This document shows, one piece after another, positions 36,672 to 49,200 of a DNA stretch of 64,000 nucleotides. Source of the stretch: Pseudopyrenochaeta lycopersici (Eukaryota > Ascomycota > Dothideomycetes > Pleosporales > Pseudopyrenochaetaceae); assembly GCA_003313425.1 (NCBI GenBank), contig NHZP01000001.1, positions 1 to 64,000 on the forward strand, in the 5' to 3' direction. The notes beneath the pieces were generated by a model that worked only from the letters and a program-made list of their open reading frames with translations, ran no database searches and was not told the origin of the DNA. Numbering within the stretch: the first letter of the stretch is position 1; each line of letters begins with the position of its first letter. The position numbers were made by a program, and so were the translations under genes.

Positions 36672-37078
36672 ATAAAGTGTTATAATTAAGTGTTTTGTGC
36701 TATGCAATTTGTGTCTTCTCTTCTCTTATTATCTACAGCGCTATTGTTATTCTACTGCGAGAATGCGGGCTAGTCCTTGCGCTAGCGCGACCTCAACTAC
36801 GAACACTAACTCCTACCCCCTTTAACTAGGTAAGTTATCGCGCTGTAAATCGCGTAGATGGCGCAGTTTAGCGTTGCGAAAAACATATCTAAATCTTAGC
36901 TAGAACGAGCTGCGTAATGTAATTCTAGTCTATAATTAAAAAGTATTCTAGTGTTTATTATGATACAAAATCCTCTAATAATCCTGTAGTTTCTGTTACT
37001 AACAAAACTAAACCCCTAAATCTAGGATATATACACTGGATTTACCTATTTGGGTTAGAGATACTCTATTATCCCACA
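36672..37078. other. AT-rich spacer without recognised feature
   Basis: Lies between ORF-B3 and the truncated TLH-C2. I see no gene, terminal repeat or palindrome in it. It holds the breakpoint at which homology to TLH-C starts (about 37079). Confidence 0.5.
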
Positions 37079-37224
37079 CTTCTAGCACGTTTGAACCTCC
37101 TTTTTATACCTTACCCTGCTCCGCAGCTCCTCTATATCCTGCAACCCCTCCTGCCTAAGCCGCGGACACTGCTACAGACTATGTACTGCCGCCTCGCGCT
37201 CTCTCTGCTTAAGCTCCTACTTAG

Positions 37225-37325
37225 CCTGCTGCTCGGCCTGCTGCTCGGCCTGCTGCTCGGCCTGCTGCTCGGCCTGCTGCTCGGCCTGCTGCTCGGCCTG
37301 CTGCTCGGCCTGCTGCTTAGCTTAC
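37225..37325. repeat. (CTGCTCGGC)n 9/15-bp array in TLH-C2
   Basis: Seven or more perfect CTGCTCGGCCTG units; on the minus strand this encodes Gln/Ala/Glu-rich sequence. It is more homogeneous than the matching stretch of TLH-C1 (about 23005-23095), which suggests local expansion. Confidence 0.85.
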
Positions 37326-37782
37326 TGCTTAGTCTGTTACTCTGCCTCTTCCTCCTCTTGCTACCCTGCCTTATACTCCTCCTCCTCTTCCTCCTACTGT
37401 ACTGCCACCTTGCCCTCCTCCCTCCTAAATACTTTATGCAACATACTTTAGTAGTATAGACACGTCGTCTGCGATAGCTCATCGAGCTTCGCCCGTACTA
37501 CCTGCTCCTACCTCACCTGTAGCTGCTCCTCGTCCTGCCACTGTTTCTGCCCTCTATACTCCTGCTCCTTACAGTTATTGCAGAACGCTATCTCTGCGCC
37601 TTCTGCTGCGCTGTCTGCTGCGCCGTCTACTCCTGTATCTGCTCTTGCCTGTAGCTGTCTGTAAGATAATCGCCTGCCGTCTATATATTGACTTATCACT
37701 GCTCTTTGACTAGCCTACTGTGCTGATAAACGCGTCTATTACCTCGCTATCGTTCATCGGTTGCTGCTCCTCAGCCTCAGCC

Positions 37783-37960
37783 TCTGCCTCTGCCTCAGCC
37801 TCTGCCTCTGCCTCAGCCTCTGCCTCTGCCTCAGCCTCTGCCTCTGCCTCTGCCTCTGCCTCTGCCTCTGCCTCTGCCTCTGCCTCTGCCTCTGCCTCTG
37901 CCTCTGCCTCTGCCTCTGCCTCTGCCTCTGCCTCTGCCTCTGCCTCTGCCTCTGCCTCTT
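37783..37960. repeat. (TCTGCC/TCAGCC)n hexamer array in TLH-C2
   Basis: About thirty hexamers, starting with interspersed TCAGCC variants and then pure TCTGCC. Longer than the matching array in TLH-C1. Confidence 0.95.
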
Positions 37961-40399
37961 CCTGCTGCTGCTGCTGCTGCCTCTATTACTATTTTCTCTG
38001 CTACCTAATCTGCTACTGCTCTTACTACTACTACTGCTGCCCCTGCTACGATAGGTTATAAAGCTAACTTTGCAGCGTCTGCTGTATCTGCTGCTATTGC
38101 TGCTACTGCTCCTACTGATGCCTCTGCTGCACCTGCTGCATCTGTTGCATCTGTTGCATCTGCTCCCACTGCTGCCTTTGCTGCATCTTCTGCATCTGCT
38201 GCCACTGCTCCTACTGCTGTCTTTGCTGTGCCTCCTGCGCCTGCTGCCTCTGCTGCCTCTCTCGCAGCTTAACACTATTAGTTAGGCTACTCTAATCCCG
38301 CTTCCTCTTCCTACTTACCTCTCCCTGCAGAGAGAAGCTAAGGAAGGCCTGCTAGGCACAGCTTAACGTACAAAACACGTTAATTAAGCGTACGCTTAGC
38401 CCCTGTACTATATCAGCCTGCACGGCATAAGCTACTATACCTACTCTCGTCCTACGCCTACTCTGCAGCTTAAGCGGATCCTCCTTATCCTCCTCGCTAT
38501 TACTGCTACTATCTACCTAGCGCGAACCTTAATAGCTACTGCGCTGCTTCTGCTTCTTCTCCTCCTAGCAGTAGCCTACAGCAAACCGCTCTCCTACTAC
38601 CTTACGTCTAATACCTATAGCTGCGTGCTAGTACTCCTAAACTGTTAGCCGCGCGCCTAGTAGCTTAGTTAACTCTAGCGCTAGAGCACGCGTAAGCCTG
38701 TCTATATCCTAGAGCTTACTTTTGTCTATCTAGAGATAATTACACATAGAGGTAGACGTAGCTTTGCTCTAACTAGCGAGTAGTATAGCCTATAGTAGCT
38801 AAACGTAGAGTAGATACGCAGCAATTAACTGCCCTACCGCCTCTAGCAGGAACCGCAGTACTACCTTAGGTTAATCCTACTACGCCTGTGTCTTATAGTA
38901 GCGGGTTACTAGCGATACCTGCCTATTAATTATGTAGAGGTTATAATCCTAGAGTACCCTATTACGCTACTAAACAGACAGTAGCTTAGGCCCGCGCGCT
39001 AGCTGCCCGCCTGTAATATACACTGCGAGGCAAAGCAGCTCTAGGAAGCGACCTACGCACTGTAGATACTGCTGTACCCTTTTCTTATACTACTACAAAG
39101 ACGCCTTAGCCTAATCACTTTCCTATTCTTCTCCTTACTTATATAGCCGCTGTGCAGCTCGCACGCTAGCTAGCTGTGCGAGACTCTAGTTACTGCCCTT
39201 ATTAAGCTAAGCTAGTAATAGGAAGTAGGCGCCTTATTCTGCTATAGATATGTTATCCTAGATTACTACTAGGTTAATAAAGCGTCGCTAGCTCTCCTCT
39301 TCTATCTAAAGTAGCTGCTCCTATAGAACCTTCTCTACCTTAGCTACAATCCCCTGCGCTATAGCGCAAAAGCGCTCTAGCTTAATAGGCTAGCCTTTAA
39401 GGAAGAACGTCTGGCAGTTAGGCAACTACTATATACTACCTGTAATACTGCCTAGCATACGTAGAGAGATATGCTTAGCGTAGGCAAGTAGGCTGATTAT
39501 AACGTTTATTAGGCTATGCGAGCTATTAACAAGATAGCGCGCTTACTGCTGTAGTAGAGTAGCTGTTGTAGCAGCACCCTACTCTGCGCGCTAGGCAGAA
39601 GAGAGGAAGGCCTTAGTAGTAAGCACGCGTACGTAGTAAATAAGGGAGCTAAGAAGAGTAGTAAACTGTAAGGCGTCGCGTAGCTAGTTTATATCTAGGT
39701 TAATACCTAGCGTAGCTAGGAAGTAGATTAGGCCGCTGTTAAAAGGCTAGTAGTATATCTCCTAGTAGAACAGCGCCTTACACAGACTTAGGACAGCTCT
39801 CTGCTATTTACCTGTATTACTACTGCAGTCACTGCCTGTTAGTAACCTCTAGAGCTTTACAGCTTCCTACTTCTGCCCGCCGTACTAGGGGAATAGGTGG
39901 GCGATATGCTGCAGTCCCCTGCCTGCCTCCTCCTTTCCCTCCTCCTCCTCCTCCTTAGAAGTAATTAGCCGCAGGTAGTAGCAGATTAGTCGTGCCTAGA
40001 GCCTTGCCGCGCGACGTTAGCTTACTGTCTTCTACATACGACCTAGCGGGCGTATATTAGACCGCTGTAGACTTGCACTGCGTAGCTAGCGTAGCGTCTT
40101 AAGGGATAGCGAGCTGAGTCCCTTAACCGCCTGCTCTACCACCTCCTTAACGCGGCGGACTGCGCCCTGTAGTGCTGGCTCGTCGTCGCCTAGCAGCTGT
40201 ACAGCGTAGGCGAGCTGCTTCTAGTCTAGGTAGGCCTTAAGGTGCTGCTCCTATTACGTCCGCGTAAACTAGCTAGTGCGGTTATAGAGAGAAACCTCCT
40301 CAGCGATTTAGCTAATAGCTTCTTAGTCCTAACGCTTAATAGCTGTCTATTCAGCTACTAAGCTAGTAAGCGTCTCCTGGTAATCTGGCTGCTTTCTCT

Positions 40400-40515
40400 G
40401 CTGTTGCTGCGGCTGATCCTGCGGCTGATCCTGCGTCTGATCCTGCGTCTGATCCTGCGTCTGCTCCTGCTCCTGCGTCTGCTCCTGCTCCTGCGTCTGC
40501 TCCTGCTCCTGCGTC
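40400..40515. repeat. Mixed 12/18-bp array encoding Gln-rich repeats in TLH-C2
   Basis: CTGATCCTGCGG/CTGATCCTGCGT units followed by CTGCTCCTGCTCCTGCGT units. It is positionally equivalent to the QAQE array of TLH-C1 but differs in unit sequence, so the array turned over after duplication. Confidence 0.9.
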
Positions 40516-41012
40516 TGCTGCTCGGCCTGTACTACAAAGTACCGGACGTACCGCCGTTTGCGGAAAAAAGTCTGCACCTTAACTGGCCTCTATAGCTACG
40601 TGGCGTGCTCCTAGTGCGAGGTCGCAGAGGTAGAGGACTAGCGTGTAAGCTTTATACCGTGCTGCTAGTTTATATGTTTCTGTATACACTTACAGCTTAT
40701 GCTTAGAAAGCTGCAGCGCTTACTAGTAGTAGTGCTACTACTACTGCTGCTGCTGCTACTGCTAGCGACGTGATTATAGTAGAGAAATGCGTCCTAAGGG
40801 GAACCTAGCTCCGCGATAGGCGGGCTGTTTAGTTAAGGGAGAGGGACCTCCGCTGGCGGGTTTAAGTTAAGGCCTTAGTAGGCTGCAAGCAGCTCTCTCC
40901 GCTGCGTTACAGGTATACTATGCTGGCACTCTAGGTGCTGATCTAGGCTGTAGACAGCGCAGGTATGCTGGCGGCAGATAAGGACGCTGTAGGATGGGAG
41001 AAAGGTAAACAT

Positions 41013-41306
41013 CATAGATACTCTTTCTTTTTCTCTCTTTTGTTCCCTCTCGCTTTTACTCTTATTTATTCTATTATATAGAACGCGTAGTTACGCGTCT
41101 AGGAACGCGATTTATGCTCTAACGCGTTACGCGTAGGTACTAGCTAATCTAGGTTAGAGAACTAGCTAAGAAAGGTTTAGTCGCAGAATAAAGGGGGCGG
41201 ACGCATTCTTCTAGGTGTTCTCCTTCTGTTTCGTAAGATTAGCGAACGCACGGGGCAAGAGAAAAAAGGGGGAGACCGCATAGTTCTGGGTGTTCATAAG
41301 GCCTGG
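41013..41306 (-). promoter_or_regulatory. TLH-C2 promoter with cluster of ACGCGT (MCB-like) boxes
   Basis: Near-identical copy of 27293-27586. The ACGCGT boxes lie at 41083-41088, 41093-41098, 41122-41127 and 41129-41134, with ACGCGA at 41105-41110. The homology ends at GGCCTGG (41306), the breakpoint shared with the TLH-C1 copy. Confidence 0.6.
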
Positions 41307-42399
41307 ATTATAGAACATACTTAGGTTTAAAACTTACTAAAAGTCTTACCTATTAAATAGAAAGGTATAGTAGATAATTAGATAGTAGCTTTAGTAACTT
41401 ACTTTAATAAGACTTTAACTTTTATTATTATAATAAGAGAATTTTAAAAAAAGAGACTAAGCCTAATATTATAGTATAGAGGTATTACTACTTTTAAATA
41501 ATAATATCCTATACTTAAGAATATAAATACTTATAAAAAGAAGAGGAAAAAGAAAGAAGAGAGCGCGTTTACTTATCTAGATAAATACTATTAGTATATA
41601 CTAAAGTAAGTTCTTCTTCTATCTTCTATTTAAGTAGTATACTTATACTCTAGTATAATAGTAGTCTAATAGTTATTATATAGAACTTTACTAAATAACT
41701 TTACTCTCTTCTTTAATATAGCTCTTTACTATTAATAATAATTTATAAAGAAAAGATAAGATAAATTTATTAATCTTACTAACTAGAAAGAAGTATATTA
41801 GTAAATAACTAATATACTTACTTAAATAAAGAAGAATTATAAAGATAGTAATACTAAGTTACGTAGTATTATTAATAAGTATAAGATACTTACTTCTAAG
41901 ATTATAGCTAATAATATAGACACGCGCTTTAGATAGAAGTACTTTAACTAGATATTTTAAATAGAAGTATTAAAATAGCATAAAAAGTAATTATATATAG
42001 AGATAAAGCTTCCTCTAAATAAAACTATTCTACCTAAGTAGCTATAAAAGAATTATTTTAAGTATTATAAGTAGACTAAGTTACTTCTTCCTACTACTAC
42101 TAGTAGTAAGAATAGTTCTATAACTAAGGCTAGTATCTAAATAATAGCTTTAGTAATAACTACCTTTAAATATACTAGAAGCTAAAGCCCTACTACTTTA
42201 TAAAATATTAGAGGGTATATAAAAGTTATTAAGCCTTCTAGTCTTAGTTACTAACGTATAAGTAAAGAATTTAGAAGTAATATCTAGAATAAGCTAAAGA
42301 AGCTAGGTAAGCTTTAAATAGATAGGCTGTCTATTATAGCTAAAAGTATTTAAGAAATTTAGCTAAAAGAATAATATTTAAGAGGAAATAAGTATACTT
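41307..42399. other. AT-rich RIP-saturated sequence, no identifiable gene
   Basis: Strongly AT-rich, with TA dinucleotides and TAG/TAA in all frames. It may be the N-terminal part of the relic that follows, or a separate element; I could not tell. Confidence 0.4.
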
Positions 42400-44400
42400 A
42401 ATAATAAGTTAAAGTAGTAGAGGCTCTTTAAGAGAAATTCTATCTTAGGTAGTATTAGAGATTTCCTTCTATATAGCCTCTTACTTTAGATAAAATTTAC
42501 GTAAGAGACTTAGAGTTAGTAAGGTAGTTATATAAAGAGTTAGAAATACTACTAGTAATAGTTAATAATATTATTAATATTTAAGACTTAATTAAAGAAG
42601 ATATCTTACTTAAAACTAGTATTATAGTAAAATTATATAAAAAATATAACTATATAAATAAATAGTCTACTTTAGTTAAGTTAACTATATTACTTATATT
42701 TAGGAAGTTAAATAATAGTAAGCGTATTTAGCTACTTAATACTAAGTATTAAAAGTATATAAATTTTAGTACTCTTAAAGATAAGTAAAGTAGTTAGGTA
42801 TTTAACTATTATATAGCTTGTAAAATAAGCCTACTTACTTAAAGCTTTAGTATTTTAAATATAGTTTAGCTACTTAAGATACTATACTATTATTAAGATT
42901 AATATGGTTAGCTTTAATTAGACTTAGTAACTTAAGTTCTATTCTTAGCTTTATTTTAAATAGGCTATACGCAATAAAACTTAAAGCGCTATTATTATTA
43001 CTTAGTAAAAGTTTATGTCTAAATTAACTAAGATAAAGTTACTAAAGCTTTTAGTTAGAGAGTATATATTAAAGTATTTAAGGAGTATAGTAGTATTACC
43101 TATAATACCTTTAGCTAGATTTTTAAAGATCCTAAGTTAGTCTTAATCTTTAATTAGAGTTTTAATATATACCTCTACTATATACAGTTAATTCATAGTA
43201 AAAGTAACCTTAGCTAGTATTAGGTAATATATTATTTATTAATATAGTAGCTTATATAAGGTAACGTTAAATACTAGCTACTATATATAGTCTTATAAAA
43301 AGAGCCTAACTTAATTTCCTACTCTTACTATATAAAACATACTAAGCTTAAGGATAAGACTTAGTTTTATTACGTTAACTTAAATGTCTCTAAAGCTATA
43401 TACTTAGGCAGAGGCGTAGATATTATTTAAAGAAGCGCCTCTTTTAATAATAAAGATAAAGATAACTATATATAGATACTACGTAGCTTTTATAATATTA
43501 TCTATAAGTACTAGAACTAGTAAGAAAACTTAAGACTTAAGAACTTTACTAGTTATATTAAGGGATAGAATAATAAGAAAGACTAGCTGAAGAGTTATAG
43601 TATAAAATTCCCTAATATTAAATAGTTTAGTTAGCCTTATAAGGCTAGTTATATTAGTATCTCTAATCCTAAGCTACCTTATAAATCTACTAGGCCTATA
43701 ACTAAGTAATAATAAACTATCTTACTTTAGTTTATTAAGGTAGAAGAGGATATAAATATAATAGAGATTCCTAAGATAAGCTCTTATTAAGAGCTTACTA
43801 CTACTTTTTAAACCTTAACTACTGCGCTAAAGTTACCTTCTAAACACTTAAATTACTATAGTAGCGTTAAGTAGGTCTTTCCTAGAGATATTATACTAGT
43901 ATACTTATTAAATATTACTAAGGCTATAAACTATTAGCTAAGATAAGACTCTTTACTAGTCTTAGAGGAACTAACTAACTTATTTATAGATTAGCCTAAT
44001 CCTAGTTTAATCTATTAGTTTATTAAAGATTCTAAAAACGCTATAGTAAAGATAATAAAAGAGTATTAGGTTATTTATTAGTATTATAAAAAGCTTACTT
44101 TTAAAGAAAATAGAGACTTTAGTATACCTAATAAGTTATTCTTCTTAAATAAAAGTATAAATCTAGCTTAGGAAGCTAAGTAGTAGAAGTATAATAAGTA
44201 AGTTAAATAATATACTGCTTTAGATAAAGTTCTTAAGGAGCTTTCTAATAATCTTAATAGTAAGGCTGCTAAGATACTAGATAGGAAGAAGAAACTAAAG
44301 CGCCTATCTATCTAAAGTATAACTAAGTCTCTATAGACTTTAACTTATACTAGTTTATAAAAGTTATTATTATTATACTAAGCGCTAAGTTAATATTTAC
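42400..44400 (+). pseudogene. RIP relic of a long protein with possible 2OG-Fe(II) dioxygenase-like domain
   Basis: If TAG and TAA codons are read as former Trp/Gln, one + frame holds together over much of 42.4-44.4 kb. Readable blocks include KLKDKT, YYVNLNVSKAI and GRGVDII-RSASFNNKDKDN, then a Tyr/Phe block and PYKSTRPITK. The YVN at 43371-43379 would derive from HVD under G-to-A/C-to-T change, and the pattern (HxD, a glycine-rich block about 20 residues on, a distal basic/Thr block) recalls phytanoyl-CoA dioxygenase-like 2OG-Fe(II) oxygenases of fungi. A Lys-rich tail follows. This is pattern recognition on decayed sequence. It could be a host gene copy or cargo of a mobile element; ends are approximate. 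Confidence 0.35.
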
Positions 44401-44979
44401 TTAGTTAGTTACTTATAAGACCTCTTCTTACGTCTTCTTATCTTAAGTAAGTATAACCTATTATAAGTATATTAAATCTATATATACTATTATAAATTTC
44501 TTATTATAGTAAGAGAATTAATAAGATTAAGAAGAAGAAGTAAAGATAATTTAGCTACACTATTAAGAGCCTAACTAATTAGTAGTTCCTAAGTAAGGCT
44601 TTATATACTCTAATTAGCTAAGTACTTTTAAGTTATTTAAAAGATACTAGGATAATAGTATACTTACTAGTGTCTTTAATAGTAAGGTTAAAGCGCGTTT
44701 TCTTTTATTCTTCTTACTATCTTCAAGAGATTTAATAATAAAGTATAAGAGTTTATATAAGAACCTATATAATTATAAGAACTACTCCTCTTATAGAAAT
44801 ATAGCTTATACTACTTTCTCTTATTTATAGAGTAATTATTTTTTTCTTTTTTTCTTTTATATCTTTTCTTAGCTCTCTTCTCCTCCTACTAGTAGTTCTA
44901 CTTATAAGGAGAAAGAATAATAAGTAAGATTTATAAGCTTAATAAGACTAAGCTTAAAGTAAGAGAGGTTTATACTATT

Positions 44980-45345
44980 ATATAAGGTACCTAAGTAATT
45001 AAGTAATAATAGGTTTCCTTTATTAGTAAAATTTAGTAATAAGACTTAGAGATATAAGAGATCTTAATATTATGCACTATATACTATAATAATTTACTTT
45101 AAAACTAAGATTTCATAAAGTAGCTAGTATATTAGCTATTTTAATTTAATAAGATTCTAGACTATTTTATTTATTACTTTTAATTAGGCTCTATACTTAC
45201 CTTCGTTTCTAGCAGACTGCACAGGCAGAGCTGCTCCTGTTATTCACGCACATTTGATTCTACCGTTACCTCTCATTCACAACACCAGAACTGCGGGATT
45301 GTGCCGAACTACCTTGTTAACTCCACCGTAGTATATCTTTATTAC
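44980..45345. repeat. Dispersed repeat, copy 1
   Basis: About 360 bp sharing collinear words with 59217-59560: ATAGGTTTCCTTT, TAATAAGACTTAGAGATA, AGAGATCTTAA, GCAGACTGCACAGG, CCTGTTATTCACGCA. The 3' half here (about 45205-45310) keeps many CA dinucleotides and is less RIP-decayed than the other copy. It may be part of a retroelement leader or LTR. Confidence 0.65.
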
Positions 45346-45941
45346 TTATTAGCTTGCTATAATTATTCTTATTATATTAATAACTATTAAGTAGTACTCT
45401 AAGTTCTTAAATTAGCAGTCCTAGTAGTACTAGTAACTTGATTTCTTATAGTCTTTTAATCTACTTATCTTAATAGCGCCTAACTAACTCTTTTTATATC
45501 TTCTTTACTACAGTATAATACTTTTATAAGTATATATTAAGATTCTATACTATAGTTATATATTCTTTATAAAAGATAAAATATACTTTCTTTAAAAGTA
45601 TATTTTATCTTTTAGTTACTCTAAAATATATATAAGTTAATTTTAAGAGCTGCTTACGAGTATTAATATTATTTAGGGACTTAGTATCTATACGTCCTAG
45701 CAGAACTCTATACTATTAGGGTTAACTCCTAACTCTACTATAGTAGTAAAAGTATTTAAATAGCGCTAAAATCTTAGATTATAAATTTATAAGTAATAGT
45801 AAGTAGTATTTATATAGGGTGTTTAAGAGAAAACATATAAAAAGATACTTAAGTTAGTAAAATAAGTCGCCCCCTTACTTTACTTCTTTTAGTTTGCGTT
45901 AAGCCTGTTCCAGCTATAAAAGTGTTGATTCGGGTACTAAC
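45346..45941. other. AT-rich flank of Copia-1, no gene seen
   Basis: AT-rich sequence with one strong inverted repeat (annotated separately). It ends with the CTAAC target site of Copia-1. Confidence 0.5.
45571..45613. repeat. Perfect 18-bp inverted repeat (7-nt loop)
   Basis: Arms AAAAGATAAAATATACTT (45571-45588) and its exact reverse complement (45596-45613), with a loop of 7 nt. AT-rich; possibly a cruciform or the remnant of a small inverted-repeat element. Confidence 0.8.
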
Positions 45942-46064
45942 TGTTAGCCAACACGGTTAGCTCCTCACGTGCTCTGTTATATAAGCATCCACAGGGTATA
46001 TAGTTCCCTTGTGTCTCATTTGATAGGAATCAACCTAGTTCCTCCTGCCTGCTGCCCGCCAACA
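45942..46064 (+). repeat. Copia-1 5' LTR
   Basis: 123 bp, TG...CA ends, with a TATA-like GTTATATAAGC about 35 bp in. Many CA dinucleotides are kept. Confidence 0.95.
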
Positions 46065-46077
46065 GTTATGAGCCCGG
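46065..46077 (+). promoter_or_regulatory. Copia-1 primer binding site (initiator-Met half-tRNA type)
   Basis: GTTATGAGCCCGG abuts the LTR. It is complementary to the anticodon stem-loop of initiator tRNA-Met (GGGCTCATAAC), the internal priming site known for Drosophila copia, rather than to a tRNA 3' end. Confidence 0.7.
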
Positions 46078-46280
46078 TTTACACCTCCTAAGCTATGCAA
46101 CTCTGCACGAATATAGCTTTAGACGTGTAACTGATAATAACTACGTTTACCTTTACCTGTTGTGTCTATTGACAGCTAGGTTAGCGTTAAAGACCTATAT
46201 AGTTGATAAGTGTCGCTATTTAACTAGAACTGTTACTCTCTGCATAGAGATCAGTTTAGTAATTGATTACTAAGATCACG

Positions 46281-49200
46281 ATGTCGTACAACGACGCAGG
46301 AGTTACACGAGTGACTGTTTTACTGGATAAACCAGCTGACTGGGAGTCGTAGTTCCAGCTACGACGAGAGAAAGCTGTTGTAGATAGCATTTAGAAGTAC
46401 TACGATATCTTAAAACTAAAGGATAAGCTACTAAAGCTTAGAGAACTAACTAGACTGTTACTTAGCGATATACGGCCAGGAGCGACAGAGATTAGCTAGC
46501 TAGACGCAGCTGAAAAGGCATTATACAGTGATCTCCTTTAAGACTAGAGATACGAAAGAGCAGAGTATATAAAACTTAAGCAGAAGGATAGTAAGCTCCT
46601 TCTTAATATCAGCTGTACAATTACTGCTCGACACCTTTACCTTATTAGCGGAAAAGATAAGGCGTACGATCGACTAGTTACTCTTAAGAAGCAGTTTGCG
46701 CTAACAGCTGCCTCACGAAGCAGAGAGCTAACTATTAAATATTGAGCTCTGCAGGACGGTCCTTAGAGTTAAGATCTTAAGTAATGGCTTAACGACTGGA
46801 TTTATATTACTAACTAAGGCGGGGAGGCAGGTCTCCCTAAAATAACAGGTTATTGAGCTTAAGAGGATTTCCTGATATCTATTAGGACGATTGCCCCTGA
46901 ATAGGCAGCATTGTTGTATTATGACCTTATTAAAAAGGAGACCCTAGACAAGACGAATAAGATTCAACCTCTAGCAGACTATATAGCTTAGTTTAGGGTC
47001 TATTATCGACGAATTAGGCCTAGTATAACGTCGCTTGGCACGTTTACAATACTTAGTGTTTTAAACAGAACAGACTAGAAGAACCAGAAGGACTAGAAGG
47101 AGCAGAGATTATTAAAATTAGCTTATAAGCTAGAATGTCTCTGCGGAGGTATGCATTGGTATAGGGAGTGCTGGTACCTGTTTCTAGATTATCTAAAGAG
47201 ACTAGAGAGCTTTTGACCTGTTAAAGCTGTATAGGATAGGATAGCTAAGGCCTTAAAGAACCTAGAGCAGGTTAAAAGGATTAATAAGCTCCTTGCTTGT
47301 TACGGCAAGAAAATTAAGGGCGCGGATGAGCCAATAAGCCTTAACAGTAGAAAGGAGAGCCAGGGGGGCAGTTTTGCGACCTACAGCTCCTTCTCCGTTA
47401 CTTAGGTGCAACTAAAAACCCTGCCAACGATTATTAATTGATGGATCCTTGACCTAGGCTCAAACATCTATATATGTAATTCAAGGAGGTTTGGCTGGCG
47501 AGAGATAAGGCAGGCGACAGCTCAGGAAACAGTGCTTGCAGGAGACTTAAGTCTAGCAATACAGGCCTGGGGAGAGGTTGTGTTTAAAGTTAATTGACTG
47601 TCTAGAATAAGTTAGATTAAGCTGACTAATGTGGCCCTTATAGAAGGCTTCTTTATAAACGTTGTAAGCCTCTTAAGATGCCGAGAAATAGGCATTCAGT
47701 TTGACTCAGGACGAGATGTTATATATAAGCAGCATCCGTCAAACGTTACATGCCTACTTAGGTATAAAGAAGGACACTGGATTGTTGATGCTGACGAGAA
47801 CGATCGTCCAGTACTGAGTAGCTTCGCAACAGCTCTTTGAGGAGCGTACAAGGTCTTACGGGAAGATCGACGTCCAATTGCCGCATCTTATATTGAAGCT
47901 TATGAGATGTTTGCACACGCGAGCAAGGAGGCGATCGACCACTTGAATGCAAACGTACGAGGAATTAGTCTTGAGCAAGGAGCTCGAGCACTACATCTGC
48001 GAGAATGCGAGACCTGCATTGAGTCAAAATCGACAGCTTAGGTCAGCAGGCGTTAATCAGACGATCGAGCTACAAGGCCTTTCTATAGGATTGTAGTTAA
48101 TCTCGTACAGCTGATCCTGACAGGAGAAACGTGCTATAACGGAGATTGTTACCTCCTGCATGCTGTATGCGAGTTCTTAAGGTGGCATGAGGCGACGACT
48201 CTTGCTAATAAAACACTACCTGTTGTGATAGCAGCGTTGCGAGCGCTAATAAATAAGATTGAACGCTAGTATAGACATACTGTTGTTGTCCTTAAGGTTG
48301 ACAGCGATCGCGGGTACGGCTTACAGCTCTATAAGATTGCGAGGCAGGCTGGCCTTAAGGTTGAGCTTTGAGCCCCTGACACGCTTGAACAGCTAGGAGC
48401 TGCAGAGCAAGTAGGGAACGTAATTATGACAAGAGCAAGATCACTTCGAATTAAGGCAGGACTGCCAAAGTCGCTGTCAAATGAGCTAGCAGTTACAGCA
48501 GCTCGAATCGTCAATGTCACGCCTACCAAGTCAATCGCATGGAAGACGCCATATGAGCTAGTCTATGGTAGGCAGCCTTCAGTTGCCTACTTTTTACAGA
48601 TAGGCTGTAAAGCCTATGTCCTGAATAAGAAGCTAAAGAAAGTAGATAAGCTTAAGTCTTGTATATTTATAGGATACCTTACAGGGTACGACTTAACGAA
48701 TATCTTCCGCATCTAGCTGCTAAAGAAGAGCCAGGTGATACGCGTGAGAGACGTAATATTTTAGAAGAACAGCCTTTTTAACGACTATAAGAAAGCTGAG
48801 AGAGAAGCTATCGTATGAGAAGATATTAACTATCTTAATATACCTTAGGTACAGGAGATAGAGGCTAATTAAGAGATACTGCAGAACTAGAGGCATTAGC
48901 TTAACGATGAGACAGCTCGTTCTACAGAGATAGCTGAAAACAACATGGTGGCAGAGTTCTATAAGGACTAGGGCTTTCTACTAACACTAGAACTATTAGA
49001 TCGTGGTACTGTACTACCTTAATAGGAGGTAGGCGACGATAGAGAATTAGGCTGAGCTACAGAGCCGGTAGAACAAGTTAGTGCTGAAGATTAAGGTACT
49101 GAGGAACAGGTTCAAGAACAGCTGCTTGATGAGCTGCAGACATATTATGAGGATGACACGTCTACAGTTACAAGTAGACCAGATGGACTAAGTAGGCTAG

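Larger units (their letters stand above)
37079..41012 (-). pseudogene. TLH-C2: truncated TLH-C copy lacking the helicase core
   Basis: Homologous to TLH-C1. ATG at 41010-41012 corresponds to 27290-27292 (offset 13,720). The offset grows to about 14,217 at the C-terminal end, a net loss of about 497 bp. The segment with motif II to motif VI in TLH-C1 (about 23660-24330) is absent; the Ala-Glu array (37783-37960) and a CTG/CTC-rich low-complexity stretch (to about 38280) now abut. The last about 105 codons of TLH-C1 (22545-22861) are also missing because homology stops at about 37079. The N-terminal zinc-finger segment remains (a conserved Arg now Cys) and stops are frequent. It cannot encode a helicase. 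Confidence 0.8.

Noticed and set aside
37720..38285. + and minus frames of 97-173 codons with Ala-Ser, Leu-Cys or Gln-Arg runs
   Set aside because: Low-complexity translations of the hexamer array in TLH-C2; no unique sequence.
41307..44980. Possibility that this AT-rich block is the interior of a Gypsy element using the 44980 repeat as an LTR
   Set aside because: No reverse transcriptase, integrase or gag motif could be read there; the readable frame looks like a different protein, and the repeat lacks clear LTR ends.
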